DNA of 64,000 nucleotides from UBA1046 sp050945515 (GTDB lineage Bacteria; Bacillota; Clostridia; Saccharofermentanales; DTU023). Position 1 is the stretch's first letter; every line of letters starts with the position of its first letter. Both the position numbers and the translations under genes were made by a program. The notes below the pieces were generated by a model, which worked only from the letters and a program-made list of their open reading frames with translations, searched no databases and was not told the DNA's origin. The stretch is from NCBI GenBank assembly GCA_050945515.1, contig JBMNTB010000003.1, positions 1 to 64,000 of the forward strand, read 5' to 3'. Shown piece by piece: positions 54,898 to 64,000 of the stretch.

Positions 54898-55246
54898 ACT
54901 ATAATTTGCTTTTCACAACATTAAAAACGACTGCACAACTTGGGTTACGCAGCCACTTTCTTATCACTAAATATAGTTTTAGTATTGAATTTATTAGCAA
55001 AAGACATAATAAATAGATAGATCTTTCTTTCTATCCGTTGCCCTGCCTGTGTTTCTACCTGCTGTACCATATCGATTATAACCTGTCAGCTGGTTAAATA
55101 ATGTATAAGCTAAAGTGCCACAATTCTACTTTATTGTCAACTGTCAAATTCGTTACTTGTAACTTAGTAGTAATCTCTTATGATAAACTTGTCGATGGTC
55201 ATGACGTCTGCTAAACTTTTTGGATAGGACAGGAGGCAATATAACC
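54898..55246. other. Divergent intergenic region between LRR gene 3 and alaS
   Basis: AT-rich, with promoters expected in both directions. I could not settle on a -35/-10 pair for either gene. No T-box motif was found upstream of alaS. The alaS ribosome site AGGAGG is at 55231-55236. Confidence 0.5.
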
Positions 55247-57907
55247 GTGGTAGAATTTGGTCTCAATCAGCTGCGCGAGCTATTTTTAAACTTTTTTGAA
55301 GAAAAAGGGCATCTGCGTTTGCCCAGTTTTTCTCTGGTACCTCAGCATGATCCCTCTCTGCTGCTAATTAATGCCGGCATGACACCATTGAAACCCTATT
55401 TTACGGGGGCACTGGAACCACCGTCACTGCGTGTCACCACCTGCCAGAAATGTCTGAGAACTCCTGATATTGATCATGTTGGCAAGACTAGCCGGCATGC
55501 TACATTTTTTGAGATGCTAGGCAATTTTTCTTTTGGTGATTATTTCAAAACGGAAACAATTGCTTGGGCCTGGGAATTCCTGACCCAAGTCTTAGCGATT
55601 CCATCGGAAAGACTGTATGCGACTGTTTATCTGGAAGATGATGAGGCTCATGAGATCTGGGAAACAATGCCGATTGACCCTTCCCATATTTCCCGCCTCG
55701 GCAAAGAACATAATTATTGGGAGCATGGAGTCGGCCCCTGTGGTCCTTGTTCAGAGATTTACTATGACCGTGGTGTCGAACATGGTTGTGGAGATCCCGC
55801 TTGTGCACCGGGCTGTGATTGTGATCGTTTCGTTGAGGTCTGGAATCTGGTTTTTACTCAGTTTTATCGTGAAGAGGATGGCAGTTATACTGTTCTGAAA
55901 CAGAAGAATATTGATACCGGCATGGGTCTGGAACGTCTGGCTGCGGTGATGCAGGGCGTCGAGAATATCTTTGAAGTCGATACCATACAAGAACTTTTAA
56001 AAACTGTTGCCGACTATTGCCGAACAGCTTATGGCGCAGATCCGATCAAAGATATTTCTCTGCGCGTAATTGCCGATCATTTGCGCAGTGCCGTGATGCT
56101 GATCAGCGATGGAGTATTACCTGGCAATGAAGGGCGCGGATATGTGCTCAGACGTTTGATAAGGCGAGCTGCTCGTCATGGCAGGCTGCTGTCAATTGAA
56201 AGGCCGTTCTTATTTGAATTGGTGCCAAAAGTTATCGAGATATCCGGCAGTGTTTATCCGGAGTTGATTGAAAGAGAGAAACTGATTGTCAGTTCTCTGC
56301 GTATGGAAGAGGAGCGTTTTTCTGCGACCATAGCTCAGGGACTAAGTGTCCTTAAGAATCTGATAGCCCGGGTACAAGACGGGGCAGGCGAGGTTCTGTC
56401 CGGTTCAGATGCTTTCAAGCTCCATGATACTTTCGGTTTCCCGATTGACTTAACACGAGAGATTGCTGCCGAGGCGGGGATCGATATTGATGAAGTGGAG
56501 TTCAGAGCGCAGATGGAACGTCAACGCGAAGCCGCCAGACAGGCCTTACGTGCCAAGGCAGGTTCGGCCTGGGATGCCGATGCTATGCCTGAGGAGTTGG
56601 CAGCTTTGCCACCGACTGAGTTTGTAGGCTACAATCAAATGTGTGCTACCGGTCAGATCAGTCTGTTGATTCTTCGACAGCCGGACGATGATAAGCTCTC
56701 AGTAATTGAACAGGCCGTTCCGGGTGATCAGTTGCTTATTGTTGTGCCCAGCACGCCCTTTTATGCTGAAAGCGGCGGACAAAAGGGTGATGTGGGTTGG
56801 ATTAGAACCGAGACAGCTGTGCTGAAAGTCGACAATACTGTGACCACTGATCAGGGAATATACCTGCATTATGCTGAGCTGGCTGACGGTCAGATCCAAG
56901 TTGGTGATGAGGTTATTCTGGAAGTTGATCAAGCTGTGCGACTGGCGACGACCCGAAATCATACGGCAACGCATCTGTTGCATCAGGCACTAAGACAGGT
57001 TATGGGTGAGCAAGTGCATCAGGCCGGCTCCTATGTTGAAGCTGATTATCTCCGTTTTGACTTTACACATCAGGGTTCTCTGACACTGGAACAGAGGGAT
57101 GCCGTTGAATGGCTGGTCAATGAAGCTATTGACAAAGATCTTGCCATTACAACAGAGCTTGTGCCTTTGGCAGAAGCTACTGCTGCCGGCGCACGGGCCC
57201 TGTTTGATGAAAAATATTCAGATCCTGTACGGATGATCAGGATTGGGGATTTTTCTCTGGAATTGTGCGGTGGCACTCATCTCAGCCACTCCGGGCAGGT
57301 GCAGATTTTTGCTTTGCTGAGTGAAAGCGGTATTGCAGCCGGGGTGCGTAGAATTGAAGCTGTGACCGGACTTAAAGCCCTATCTGCTCTGTTGCAGTTC
57401 AGGCATATTGTGCGTCACACTGCAGATAAACTGAAGACGACCGGAACCGAGCTTGCCAATAAGATAGATTCTCTTCAAATTGAGATTAAAAGCCTGCAGC
57501 ATGAATTATCGGTATTAAAAAGTCATGATATAGCTGCTACTGCGAACAAGCTTTTGACCCGGGCAACTGAAATAGGACCTGTTACTGTTGTTATCGGTCA
57601 AATTGAGGTAGCCAATGCGGAAGATCTGCGGACGGCAGGTGATCGTATACGAGATCATTTCGACAATGCGGTAGTAGTTTTAGCCGCTACTGTAGATGAT
57701 AAGATTCTTTGGCTGGCGATGGCTACCAAGTCTGCTGTCGCTGTTGGCATTCATGCCGGGGATATAGTGCGTGAGGCAGCTCGCATTACGGGCGGCGGCG
57801 GTGGTGGCAGACCTGAAATGGCGCAGGCCGGAGGACGGGATCCGGATAAGCTTGATCAGGCCTTGACACAGGTGGAAAAACTGATTAAGCAACAAATTGT
57901 AAAGTGA
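55247..57907 (+). CDS. alaS: Alanine-tRNA ligase
   Basis: This 886-residue enzyme starts at GTG 55247, ten bases after AGGAGG; the frame is open 27 bases further upstream through that site. Domains in order: class II catalytic core (LPSFSLVPQHDPSLLLINAGM...), tRNA-recognition region, editing domain with HTATHLLH and CGGTHLSHSG zinc motifs, and the C-terminal C-Ala oligomerisation domain with GGGGGGRPEMAQAGG. All are complete, with normal length. Confidence 0.96.
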   Translation: MVEFGLNQLRELFLNFFEEKGHLRLPSFSLVPQHDPSLLLINAGMTPLKPYFTGALEPPSLRVTTCQKCLRTPDIDHVGKTSRHATFFEMLGNFSFGDYFKTETIAWAWEFLTQVLAIPSERLYATVYLEDDEAHEIWETMPIDPSHISRLGKEHNYWEHGVGPCGPCSEIYYDRGVEHGCGDPACAPGCDCDRFVEVWNLVFTQFYREEDGSYTVLKQKNIDTGMGLERLAAVMQGVENIFEVDTIQELLKTVADYCRTAYGADPIKDISLRVIADHLRSAVMLISDGVLPGNEGRGYVLRRLIRRAARHGRLLSIERPFLFELVPKVIEISGSVYPELIEREKLIVSSLRMEEERFSATIAQGLSVLKNLIARVQDGAGEVLSGSDAFKLHDTFGFPIDLTREIAAEAGIDIDEVEFRAQMERQREAARQALRAKAGSAWDADAMPEELAALPPTEFVGYNQMCATGQISLLILRQPDDDKLSVIEQAVPGDQLLIVVPSTPFYAESGGQKGDVGWIRTETAVLKVDNTVTTDQGIYLHYAELADGQIQVGDEVILEVDQAVRLATTRNHTATHLLHQALRQVMGEQVHQAGSYVEADYLRFDFTHQGSLTLEQRDAVEWLVNEAIDKDLAITTELVPLAEATAAGARALFDEKYSDPVRMIRIGDFSLELCGGTHLSHSGQVQIFALLSESGIAAGVRRIEAVTGLKALSALLQFRHIVRHTADKLKTTGTELANKIDSLQIEIKSLQHELSVLKSHDIAATANKLLTRATEIGPVTVVIGQIEVANAEDLRTAGDRIRDHFDNAVVVLAATVDDKILWLAMATKSAVAVGIHAGDIVREAARITGGGGGGRPEMAQAGGRDPDKLDQALTQVEKLIKQQIVK

Positions 57908-57933
57908 CTGTAATTCGATTAGAGGAGGTCAAA

Positions 57934-58293
57934 ATGAGAAAACAGGAAAATTGTATTTTTTGCAAGATAGCGGCCGGTGAGATTCCGACTAAAATGGTCT
58001 GGGAAGATGATAATATCGTAGCCTTTTATGATCTGAACCCCCAGGCTGATTATCATGTTTTACTGGTGCCCAAGCACCATAGTGAGAACATTTTGACTTT
58101 GGCTGAAGATGAAGAAGGGCAGACAGTCATAGGTCAATTATTACAAGCTGTTCCCAAGGTAGCGGAGATACTGGGCCTAACTGACTCAGGTTTCAGGCTG
58201 ATTATCAACTGTGGACCCGGAGCCGGCCAGACCGTTATGCATTTGCATATTCATATGCTGGCTGGTCGTGACCTGAATGAGAGTCTAGTGTAA
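57934..58293 (+). CDS. hinT: HIT-family nucleotide-binding hydrolase (HinT type)
   Basis: This 119-residue protein begins ENCIFCKIAAGEIPT and has the histidine triad HLHIHM near the C-terminus. Such proteins hydrolyse purine nucleoside phosphoramidates, including aminoacyl-AMP adducts, which fits the place directly after alaS. I choose ATG 57934, five bases after GAGGAGGT, rather than the earlier in-frame 57904. Confidence 0.93.
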   Translation: MRKQENCIFCKIAAGEIPTKMVWEDDNIVAFYDLNPQADYHVLLVPKHHSENILTLAEDEEGQTVIGQLLQAVPKVAEILGLTDSGFRLIINCGPGAGQTVMHLHIHMLAGRDLNESLV

Positions 58294-58405
58294 TACAGAT
58301 ACTGACAAGGCTAGAGAGCAAAATTCGTCTGCATGATCTAAATATGTCTCGCTATCTATGCTGTATTAGACGTATGAGTAGCAGAAAATTGATGTTGGCG
58401 GATAT

Positions 58406-58435
58406 TTGACCACAAAGGTGCGGGTGAGGTATAAT
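58406..58435 (+). promoter_or_regulatory. Promoter of rpsU
   Basis: TTGACC (58406-58411) and a perfect TATAAT (58430-58435) are 18 bp apart, 51 bp before the rpsU start. Confidence 0.75.
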
Positions 58436-58486
58436 GCCGTTGTCGCCGCAAAGCGGTTATAGTCCACTGTGAGGGGAGGGAGAAAA

Positions 58487-58660
58487 TTGTCAGAAATTCG
58501 TGTCAAAGAGAATGAATCCCTTGGCAGTGCCTTGAAGCGCTTTAAACGCCAATGTGCACGCTCGGGAGTCCTGGCGGAAGTTAGAAAACGCGAGCATTAC
58601 GAAAAACCGAGTGTGAGAAGAAAGAAGAAATCGGAAGCAGCGCGTAAGAGAAAACGTTGA
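58487..58660 (+). CDS. rpsU: Ribosomal protein S21 (TTG start)
   Basis: This 57-residue basic protein is S21 of the small subunit: SEIRVKENESLGSALKRF, then KREHYEKPSVRRKKK. The start is TTG 58487, preceded by GGGGAGGGAG; a longer frame from GTG 58469 would translate the ribosome site itself. It has its own promoter and terminator. Confidence 0.95.
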   Translation: MSEIRVKENESLGSALKRFKRQCARSGVLAEVRKREHYEKPSVRRKKKSEAARKRKR

Positions 58661-58682
58661 TAGTGCAAGAATGATACCTAAG

Positions 58683-58711
58683 TCCGCCCGGTACAAACCG
58701 GGCGGATTTTT
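58683..58711 (+). terminator. Terminator of rpsU
   Basis: TCCGCCCGG and CCGGGCGGA form a perfect 9-bp stem with a six-base loop, followed by TTTTT. Confidence 0.92.
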
Positions 58712-58740
58712 ATATACCGATTTTCAGCTTTGCCTGATGC

Positions 58741-58746
58741 TATAAT
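58741..58746 (+). promoter_or_regulatory. -10 element upstream of recJ
   Basis: TATAAT at 58741-58746 directly abuts an in-frame ATG at 58747. A transcript starting about 7 bp downstream cannot include that ATG, which supports ATG 58771 as the recJ start. No good -35 was found. Confidence 0.4.
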
Positions 58747-58770
58747 ATGCTGAATAAGAGAGTAGAATGT

Positions 58771-60897
58771 ATGGATCAGGAAACAAGAACACAGTTGAAG
58801 CAAATACTGCTGTCTCGCAAATGGACACTTAGGGCCCAAGCTCCCACTAGCCAAGGAGAAGATGCTCCGGGCGGTGACGGACAAAATGATCAAGGTATCT
58901 CCACCCTATCTGCCGTAGCTGATATTTATGGGGGACCTGTTTTACACCCTTTAATGCACCGTTTATGGCAGGCTCGTAATTATTGTGACTCAGATACTCT
59001 GGAATTACTTTTCCCTGAGGAGATCTGCTATCCGGATCCCTTTCTGTTTACTGATCTTCAGATTTCTGTTGACATAATCCGCTCGATTCTGAATAAAAAG
59101 GGTAAGATCCTGGTCTTTGGCGACTATGATGCAGACGGTTTAACTGCTACAGCTTTATTGCTACGCTGGTTCAGGCAGCAGGGGGCAGATGTTATCAGCA
59201 TGATTCCAGACCGACTTCGCGACGGATACGGACTTACCCATGATCTGGTTTCCCAGATCATTGCCCAAAATCCCGATCTGGTGATAACTGTAGATTGTGG
59301 CAGTTCCAGTCTGGAAGAAGTCAGCCTGCTGGAGGCGAATGGTATTAGAGTGATTGTAACCGATCACCATGCTTGTACTGATGAGCTGCATCCGGCCTCT
59401 GCTTTTATAAATCCACAACGTGAAAGGGAAGGATTTCCTCTTAGCGGTTTGGCTGGTGTGGGAGTTGCCTATTATCTGGTGCTCGGTTTGATCTATCCGG
59501 AAGAACCGGAACCGCTGTTGACAGTGCTGGCCGCGATTGGAACTGTAGCGGATGTGATGCCCTTAAGAGGTGTCAATAGGCGTCTGATCGTTGATGCTAT
59601 TGCAGTATATCCGGAATATGCTCCGATCGGAATCAAAAAATTAGCTGAGTGCTGTCGCAAAGCTGAGGCGGATCTGTCTGTGGAGCTAATTCAGTTTAAC
59701 CTCGCTCCCCGGCTTAATGCAGCAGGTAGACTGGGTCAAGCAGAAGTTGCCTTGGAGCTGCTATTAACTGATTTGACAACGGAAGCAGAGTTACTTGCCG
59801 CCAGACTGAATGAATTGAATAATGAACGTCGGGAGTTAGAGAAAGAACAGATAGAGCAAATAAAAGCTCAAGTGGAATCTGAACTTGTACCCGGCCATGA
59901 TCGGATCATTATCGCGGCTTATGATGGACTCCATCCCGGCATTCTGGGAATTCTCAGTGCCCGCCTTGCGGATCATTTTCAATTGCCTGCGATCTGTTTG
60001 ACATTGGATGAAGGAGTTTTTCGCGGTTCAGGTCGCTCTTATGGTAATTTTGATCTCTATGCCGCTATTGAAAGCTGTCAGGATTTGCTATTGAGCTTTG
60101 GCGGACATACCGGTGCTGCCGGCTTGTCATTGACTGCAGATAAACTGGAGGAGTTCACAACTAGGATTAAGGCGTATATTACTCAGGCAGGCGATTTTGT
60201 GCCGGCAGAGTTGATAGTTGATTTGGAACTGACACCTCAAGATCTGACGACTGAGGCTGTACGCTCTTTAGATCTATTGGAGCCGACCGGAGAGCAAAAT
60301 CCCAAACCGCTCTTTCTGCTCAGCAATGTACGCATTATGGATATCTACCGGGTCGGTGATGGCAGCCATTTGCGTATTATACTGGAGATTGATGGTGCAG
60401 GACAGATATCCGGCGTTGCGTTCAGAAAAGGAATAGCCGAATTGCTCTATAGCCCGGGCGATCGGATTGATATTGCTTGCTATCTGACCAATAATGTCTG
60501 GCAGGGTGTTGAAAAAATTAATTTGCAAATTGAGGAGTTGAGACTTGCTCGACAGGAGATAAAAGCTGCTCAGCCGATCAGGATCAAACGCTCGCAGATA
60601 GCGTCGGTTTATCACGGCTTATCAAAACTGATAGAGCCGGAACAGGAACTGCTGTTTGATTCTCTACACCTGGCACATTGGCTGTCCAGCAATTATAATG
60701 GTTCCATATCAGAGCAGGAACTGATTATTATTCTTCAACTGTTTGCCCAATCCGGCCTGGGCTCAATGAGACAAGCGGATCATGATAATTGGGTATTTTA
60801 CTTCAGAACTACTACAGACAGAGTAGATCTGAAGACTACAGAATTATGGCAACAGCTTGAACGACAGGGAAGTATTGCTGATGCATCACGAGAATAG
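58771..60897 (+). CDS. recJ: Single-stranded-DNA-specific exonuclease RecJ
   Basis: This protein of about 708 residues has DHH-family motifs: DYDADGLTATALL (motif I), DCGSSS, VTDHHACTD (the DHH), and a DHHA1 region with SFGGHTGAAGLS. A C-terminal extension is usual for Firmicute RecJ. It degrades single-stranded DNA 5' to 3' in recombination and repair. ATG 58771 is chosen because the upstream ATG 58747 adjoins the -10 element. Its 3' end overlaps rel by 17 bp, a common Firmicute neighbour. Confidence 0.93.
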   Translation: MDQETRTQLKQILLSRKWTLRAQAPTSQGEDAPGGDGQNDQGISTLSAVADIYGGPVLHPLMHRLWQARNYCDSDTLELLFPEEICYPDPFLFTDLQISVDIIRSILNKKGKILVFGDYDADGLTATALLLRWFRQQGADVISMIPDRLRDGYGLTHDLVSQIIAQNPDLVITVDCGSSSLEEVSLLEANGIRVIVTDHHACTDELHPASAFINPQREREGFPLSGLAGVGVAYYLVLGLIYPEEPEPLLTVLAAIGTVADVMPLRGVNRRLIVDAIAVYPEYAPIGIKKLAECCRKAEADLSVELIQFNLAPRLNAAGRLGQAEVALELLLTDLTTEAELLAARLNELNNERRELEKEQIEQIKAQVESELVPGHDRIIIAAYDGLHPGILGILSARLADHFQLPAICLTLDEGVFRGSGRSYGNFDLYAAIESCQDLLLSFGGHTGAAGLSLTADKLEEFTTRIKAYITQAGDFVPAELIVDLELTPQDLTTEAVRSLDLLEPTGEQNPKPLFLLSNVRIMDIYRVGDGSHLRIILEIDGAGQISGVAFRKGIAELLYSPGDRIDIACYLTNNVWQGVEKINLQIEELRLARQEIKAAQPIRIKRSQIASVYHGLSKLIEPEQELLFDSLHLAHWLSSNYNGSISEQELIIILQLFAQSGLGSMRQADHDNWVFYFRTTTDRVDLKTTELWQQLERQGSIADASRE

Positions 60898-63214
60898 GCA
60901 AAATCTACAGGACGCAGATGCCAAGATGGCTATGATCTGCCAAAAATGGTCTGAATATTCCGGTCAGACTGATACGAGCCTGTTGCAAAAGGCATATGAA
61001 TTTGCCAAAGAGGCGCATCAAGGACAAAAGCGTGCGACAGGAGAGCCGTATATTATACACCCTGTTGCTGCCGCTGAAATTCTGCTTGATCTGGAAGTTG
61101 ATAAAGATACTCTAATTGCGGCTCTTCTACACGATACAGTTGAAGATACATCAGTTTCTTTGTCGGATATTACTGATATTTTCGGCAATGATATAAAAAA
61201 TCTGGTTGATGGTGTTACCAAATTATCTAAGTTTTCCTATTCGACTCAGGAAGAAATACAAGCCGAAAGTTACCGCAAGATGTTCCTTGCTATGGCCAGA
61301 GATATCAGGGTGGTGCTGATCAAATTGGCTGACCGTCTGCATAATATGCGTACGATGGATTACCAGGACAATGCTAAGCAGATCGCTAAATCACGCGAGT
61401 CACTCGATATCTATGCTCCGTTGGCTCATCGACTGGGAATACACAAGATTAAATGGGAACTGGAGGATCTGAGTTTACGCTATTTGGATCCTACTGCCTA
61501 TTATGAATTGGTTGAGCAGATTTCGGTTAAACGATCCGATCGAGAGAATTTCCTGCTCGAAACTACTCGTGATCTGGAAGAGCGGATCTCTCAAATGGGT
61601 ATCAAAGCCGATATTGAAGGAAGACCTAAGCATTTCTACAGCATCTATCGCAAAATGAAAAAACAGAATAAGTCTCTTGATGAGATCTATGATCTTTTTG
61701 CCATGCGGATCATAGTTGATACTGTCGGTGAGTGCTATGCTGTTCTCGGTCTCGTTCATCAACTGCACAAGCCCATGCCTGGCCGTTTCAAAGACTATAT
61801 TGCTATGCCCAAACCCAATATGTACCAGTCATTACATACAACCGTGATCAGTCCGTCAGGCATACCTTTTGAAGTTCAGATCCGAACTCTGGATATGCAT
61901 AAGACTGCAGAATATGGTATTGCTGCACATTGGCGTTATAAAGAGGACCGCAAAGCTTCCTCCAAGGCAGATCCTCTTGATGTCAAACTAACCTGGCTAA
62001 GACAGCTTCTGGAGTGGCAAAGTGATATGCGCGATTCCTCTGAATTTATGACCACATTGAAAGAGGAGCTAATAACGGATGAAGTATTTGTCTTCACACC
62101 TAAAGGTGAAGTTATCTCATTGCCAATGGGAGCGATACCAATTGATTTCGCCTATCATATTCACAGTGGTGTCGGTAATTCAATGTATGGTGCAAAAGTA
62201 AATGGCCGCATGGTGCCGCTTACTTCCAAGTTGGAAAACGGTGATATAGTAGAAATTCTGACCTCGGATAAAGTCAAAGGCCCCAGTTTGGATTGGCTGA
62301 ATATTGTCAAGAGCAATACAGCCCGCAGCAAGATCTCAACCTGGTTCAAACGTGAAATGCGTGATGAGAATATCGTTCGAGGACGGGAGACCATTGATCG
62401 GGAAATCAAAAAGTCCGGTTTTACACCGTCACAACTGGTCAAAAAAGAATTTTATGATAAATTACTCAAACGTTATTCACTGAACACATTGGATGATCTC
62501 TATGCGATCGTGGGCTATGGCGGTCTGTCCGCCGCCCGAATTGTACCGCGTCTGCGCGACGATTATATTTTGTCATTATCTGAAGATGAACGGGCGACCT
62601 TGGGTTATCGTGTAACGAAGACGGGGCATGTACAATATGCACCGCAATCAATTATTTCTTCTGATGAAAAGACCTGGACCAAACGCGAAAAGGAAAGTAA
62701 GCAGAAGAAACGCAAAAGGATTGCCAGCCAGTCCAGGGGAGTGCAGGTCCGGGGTATCGATAATTGCTTAATTCGACTGTCGCGATGTTGCAATCCCGTT
62801 CCGGGAGATAAGATCATCGGTTATGTAACCAGAGGTGAAGGTGTTGCTGTGCATCGTATGGATTGCCACAATATCAAGCATCTGGTGGAATCGTTCGATG
62901 AGTCTCCTGAAGCTGCGGAACGTGCGTCAAGGCTGATAGATGTGTTCTGGGTTGAAGATTTGCCTGAAGAACTGAAGTATCAGACGATTCTTCGAGTGAT
63001 TGCTCGCGACAGACGAAACCTATTAGCGGAAATTTCCAGCGCCGTAGCCATCGAGACAATACCGATCTTGGAGTTTAAGGTGCAGTCTGCCAAAGACATA
63101 AGTGCCAGCATCAGAATTACTATTGAAACAAAAGATCAGGCACAGGTGGACCGATTAATTAAGCGCTTAAAGGCTATTCCCAGTGTGGTGGATGTCAGTC
63201 GCGCCGGGGCATAA
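60881..63214 (+). CDS. rel: Bifunctional (p)ppGpp synthetase/hydrolase (Rel)
   Basis: This 777-residue RSH protein has an HD hydrolase domain (HPVAAAEIL and HDTVEDT), a synthetase domain with MYQSLHTTV, a TGS domain (VFVFTPKGEVISLPMGA), a zinc-finger-like region with SRCCNPVPGD, and a C-terminal ACT domain. Hydrolase and synthetase motifs both look intact. I choose ATG 60881, about nine bases after GGGAAG; the frame is open from TTG 60857. It controls the stringent response. Confidence 0.95.
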   Translation: MHHENRQNLQDADAKMAMICQKWSEYSGQTDTSLLQKAYEFAKEAHQGQKRATGEPYIIHPVAAAEILLDLEVDKDTLIAALLHDTVEDTSVSLSDITDIFGNDIKNLVDGVTKLSKFSYSTQEEIQAESYRKMFLAMARDIRVVLIKLADRLHNMRTMDYQDNAKQIAKSRESLDIYAPLAHRLGIHKIKWELEDLSLRYLDPTAYYELVEQISVKRSDRENFLLETTRDLEERISQMGIKADIEGRPKHFYSIYRKMKKQNKSLDEIYDLFAMRIIVDTVGECYAVLGLVHQLHKPMPGRFKDYIAMPKPNMYQSLHTTVISPSGIPFEVQIRTLDMHKTAEYGIAAHWRYKEDRKASSKADPLDVKLTWLRQLLEWQSDMRDSSEFMTTLKEELITDEVFVFTPKGEVISLPMGAIPIDFAYHIHSGVGNSMYGAKVNGRMVPLTSKLENGDIVEILTSDKVKGPSLDWLNIVKSNTARSKISTWFKREMRDENIVRGRETIDREIKKSGFTPSQLVKKEFYDKLLKRYSLNTLDDLYAIVGYGGLSAARIVPRLRDDYILSLSEDERATLGYRVTKTGHVQYAPQSIISSDEKTWTKREKESKQKKRKRIASQSRGVQVRGIDNCLIRLSRCCNPVPGDKIIGYVTRGEGVAVHRMDCHNIKHLVESFDESPEAAERASRLIDVFWVEDLPEELKYQTILRVIARDRRNLLAEISSAVAIETIPILEFKVQSAKDISASIRITIETKDQAQVDRLIKRLKAIPSVVDVSRAGA

Positions 63215-63220
63215 ATTATT

Positions 63221-64000
63221 TCAATTAATTTCAATTACTGATATAAGGATGACAGGACGCCTTCTCGTCTTTTCAAATAAGAGACGGCGGAGTTCATGTT
63301 CCAATCGTCCCGATTTTAATGCCTGAGATAAGGATTTGTTTTCGGTTTGGGCTTCAGTGATTAATTTTTCAATCAGATTGCGACAGCTAATAGTCGTACT
63401 TTCAATTTCACTGTCATAAATAAAACCGCGAGCAATGATGTCCGGTTGACCGAGTAATATATTTCGGTCGGGATCAATCGCGATAAAGGCGGATACAACT
63501 CCGTCCTCAGCCAAACGTAAACGATCTCTTAATACCCATTTATCGACATCACCCATGCCTGAACCGTCAATCAGCACACCTGCACCTTCAGTGAAACCGA
63601 TAAAACGAGATTCATTATGATTTAACTCGAGGATATCGCCATTGGATAGGAGTAGAATCCTTTCTTTCGGGTGTCCCATCTGCTGTACCATTTGGGCATG
63701 GAGATGTAAATGGCGGTATTCTCCATGAGCAGGGATAAAAAATTTGGGTTGAGCCAGGTGATAGATCAGTTTCAATTCTTCCTGATAGGCATGACCTGAT
63801 ACATGTACATCTGCCAGGGAGGCATAAATGACATCTGCCCCTCGGCGATACAATTCATCAATCATTCGATAGATGGGTTTTTCATTCCCGGGGATAATAG
63901 AAGAGGACAGAATAATTGTGTCACCCTCAACTATCTCCACATTTTTATGTTCGGCAAAGGCAATTTTGCTCAGAGCAGCCGTGGATTCACCCTGGCTGCC
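63221..64000 (-). CDS. rnj: Ribonuclease J, C-terminal part (5' end beyond window)
   Basis: The frame runs off the right edge as GSQGESTAALSK, the typical RNase J sequence before the beta-CASP helix, so the metallo-beta-lactamase active-site half is missing from the window. The visible part has SSSIIPGNEKPIYRMIDELYRRG..., HVSGHAYQEELKL and FIPAHGEYRH, then the C-terminal domain. It is an mRNA-processing endo/5' exonuclease. It converges on rel with six bases between stop codons and no terminator hairpin. Confidence 0.92.
   Translation of the reverse strand, partial: GSQGESTAALSKIAFAEHKNVEIVEGDTIILSSSIIPGNEKPIYRMIDELYRRGADVIYASLADVHVSGHAYQEELKLIYHLAQPKFFIPAHGEYRHLHLHAQMVQQMGHPKERILLLSNGDILELNHNESRFIGFTEGAGVLIDGSGMGDVDKWVLRDRLRLAEDGVVSAFIAIDPDRNILLGQPDIIARGFIYDSEIESTTISCRNLIEKLITEAQTENKSLSQALKSGRLEHELRRLLFEKTRRRPVILISVIEIN

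Overview
The window looks like a chromosomal segment of an anaerobic, single-membrane (Gram-positive-type) member of the Clostridia. The signs are a sortase-type wall anchor, choline-binding-type wall repeats, phosphotransbutyrylase/butyrate kinase, pyruvate formate-lyase, formate-tetrahydrofolate ligase, ferredoxin-linked 2-oxoacid oxidoreductase, FtsEX with its hydrolase, RNase J and bifunctional Rel. I cannot name a species.

Layout. 1-3681 (minus): a large wall-anchored beta-helix surface protein, cut by the window edge. 3.7-6.2 kb: AT-rich accessory stretch with an AAA ATPase, a serine-recombinase fragment and insertion-sequence-like ends, abutting a tRNA-Gly/tRNA-Cys operon. 6.8-14.2 kb (minus): one long operon running from a lipid kinase through phosphotransbutyrylase, butyrate kinase, a P-loop ATPase and ferredoxin to the three-subunit 2-oxoacid:ferredoxin oxidoreductase and a branched-chain aminotransferase, apparently a route from branched-chain amino acids to branched acids with ATP gain. 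14.4-20.2 kb (plus): aspS, a signal peptidase with an odd repetitive N-terminus, lepA and a thioredoxin-like lipoprotein. 20.4-24.2 kb: lipoate ligase, tRNA-Leu, a Crp/Fnr regulator and fhs. 24.2-30.1 kb (plus): a PucR-type regulator, then ftsE-ftsX-LytM hydrolase-ctpA. 30.1-34.6 kb: tRNA-Ala, then pflB followed by a PFL-activating enzyme fused in frame to a Crp-type regulator, with a perfect Crp-type operator upstream of pflB. 35-39.4 kb (plus): radA, ispD and a PP2C-like/LysM membrane protein. 39.5-46.4 kb (minus): a four-gene operon of unknown purpose (opine-dehydrogenase-like, cobalamin-mutase-like, FAD oxidoreductase, DUF2298 membrane protein). 46.7-54.9 kb (minus): three tandem paralogous leucine-rich-repeat/wall-binding surface proteins with 27, 20 and 5 LRRs. 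55.2-64 kb: alaS, a HIT protein, rpsU, recJ, rel, and convergent RNase J (cut by the window edge).

Themes. Surface proteins built from nearly identical DNA repeats occupy both ends of the accessory DNA and should be length-variable. Fermentation genes (Vor/Ptb/Buk; Pfl/PflA-Crp; Fhs) sit with candidate redox or nutrient regulators. The strongest candidates for something undescribed are the PflA-Crp fusion with its matching operator and internal translation start, the four-gene opine/mutase operon, and the graded LRR paralogue ladder.
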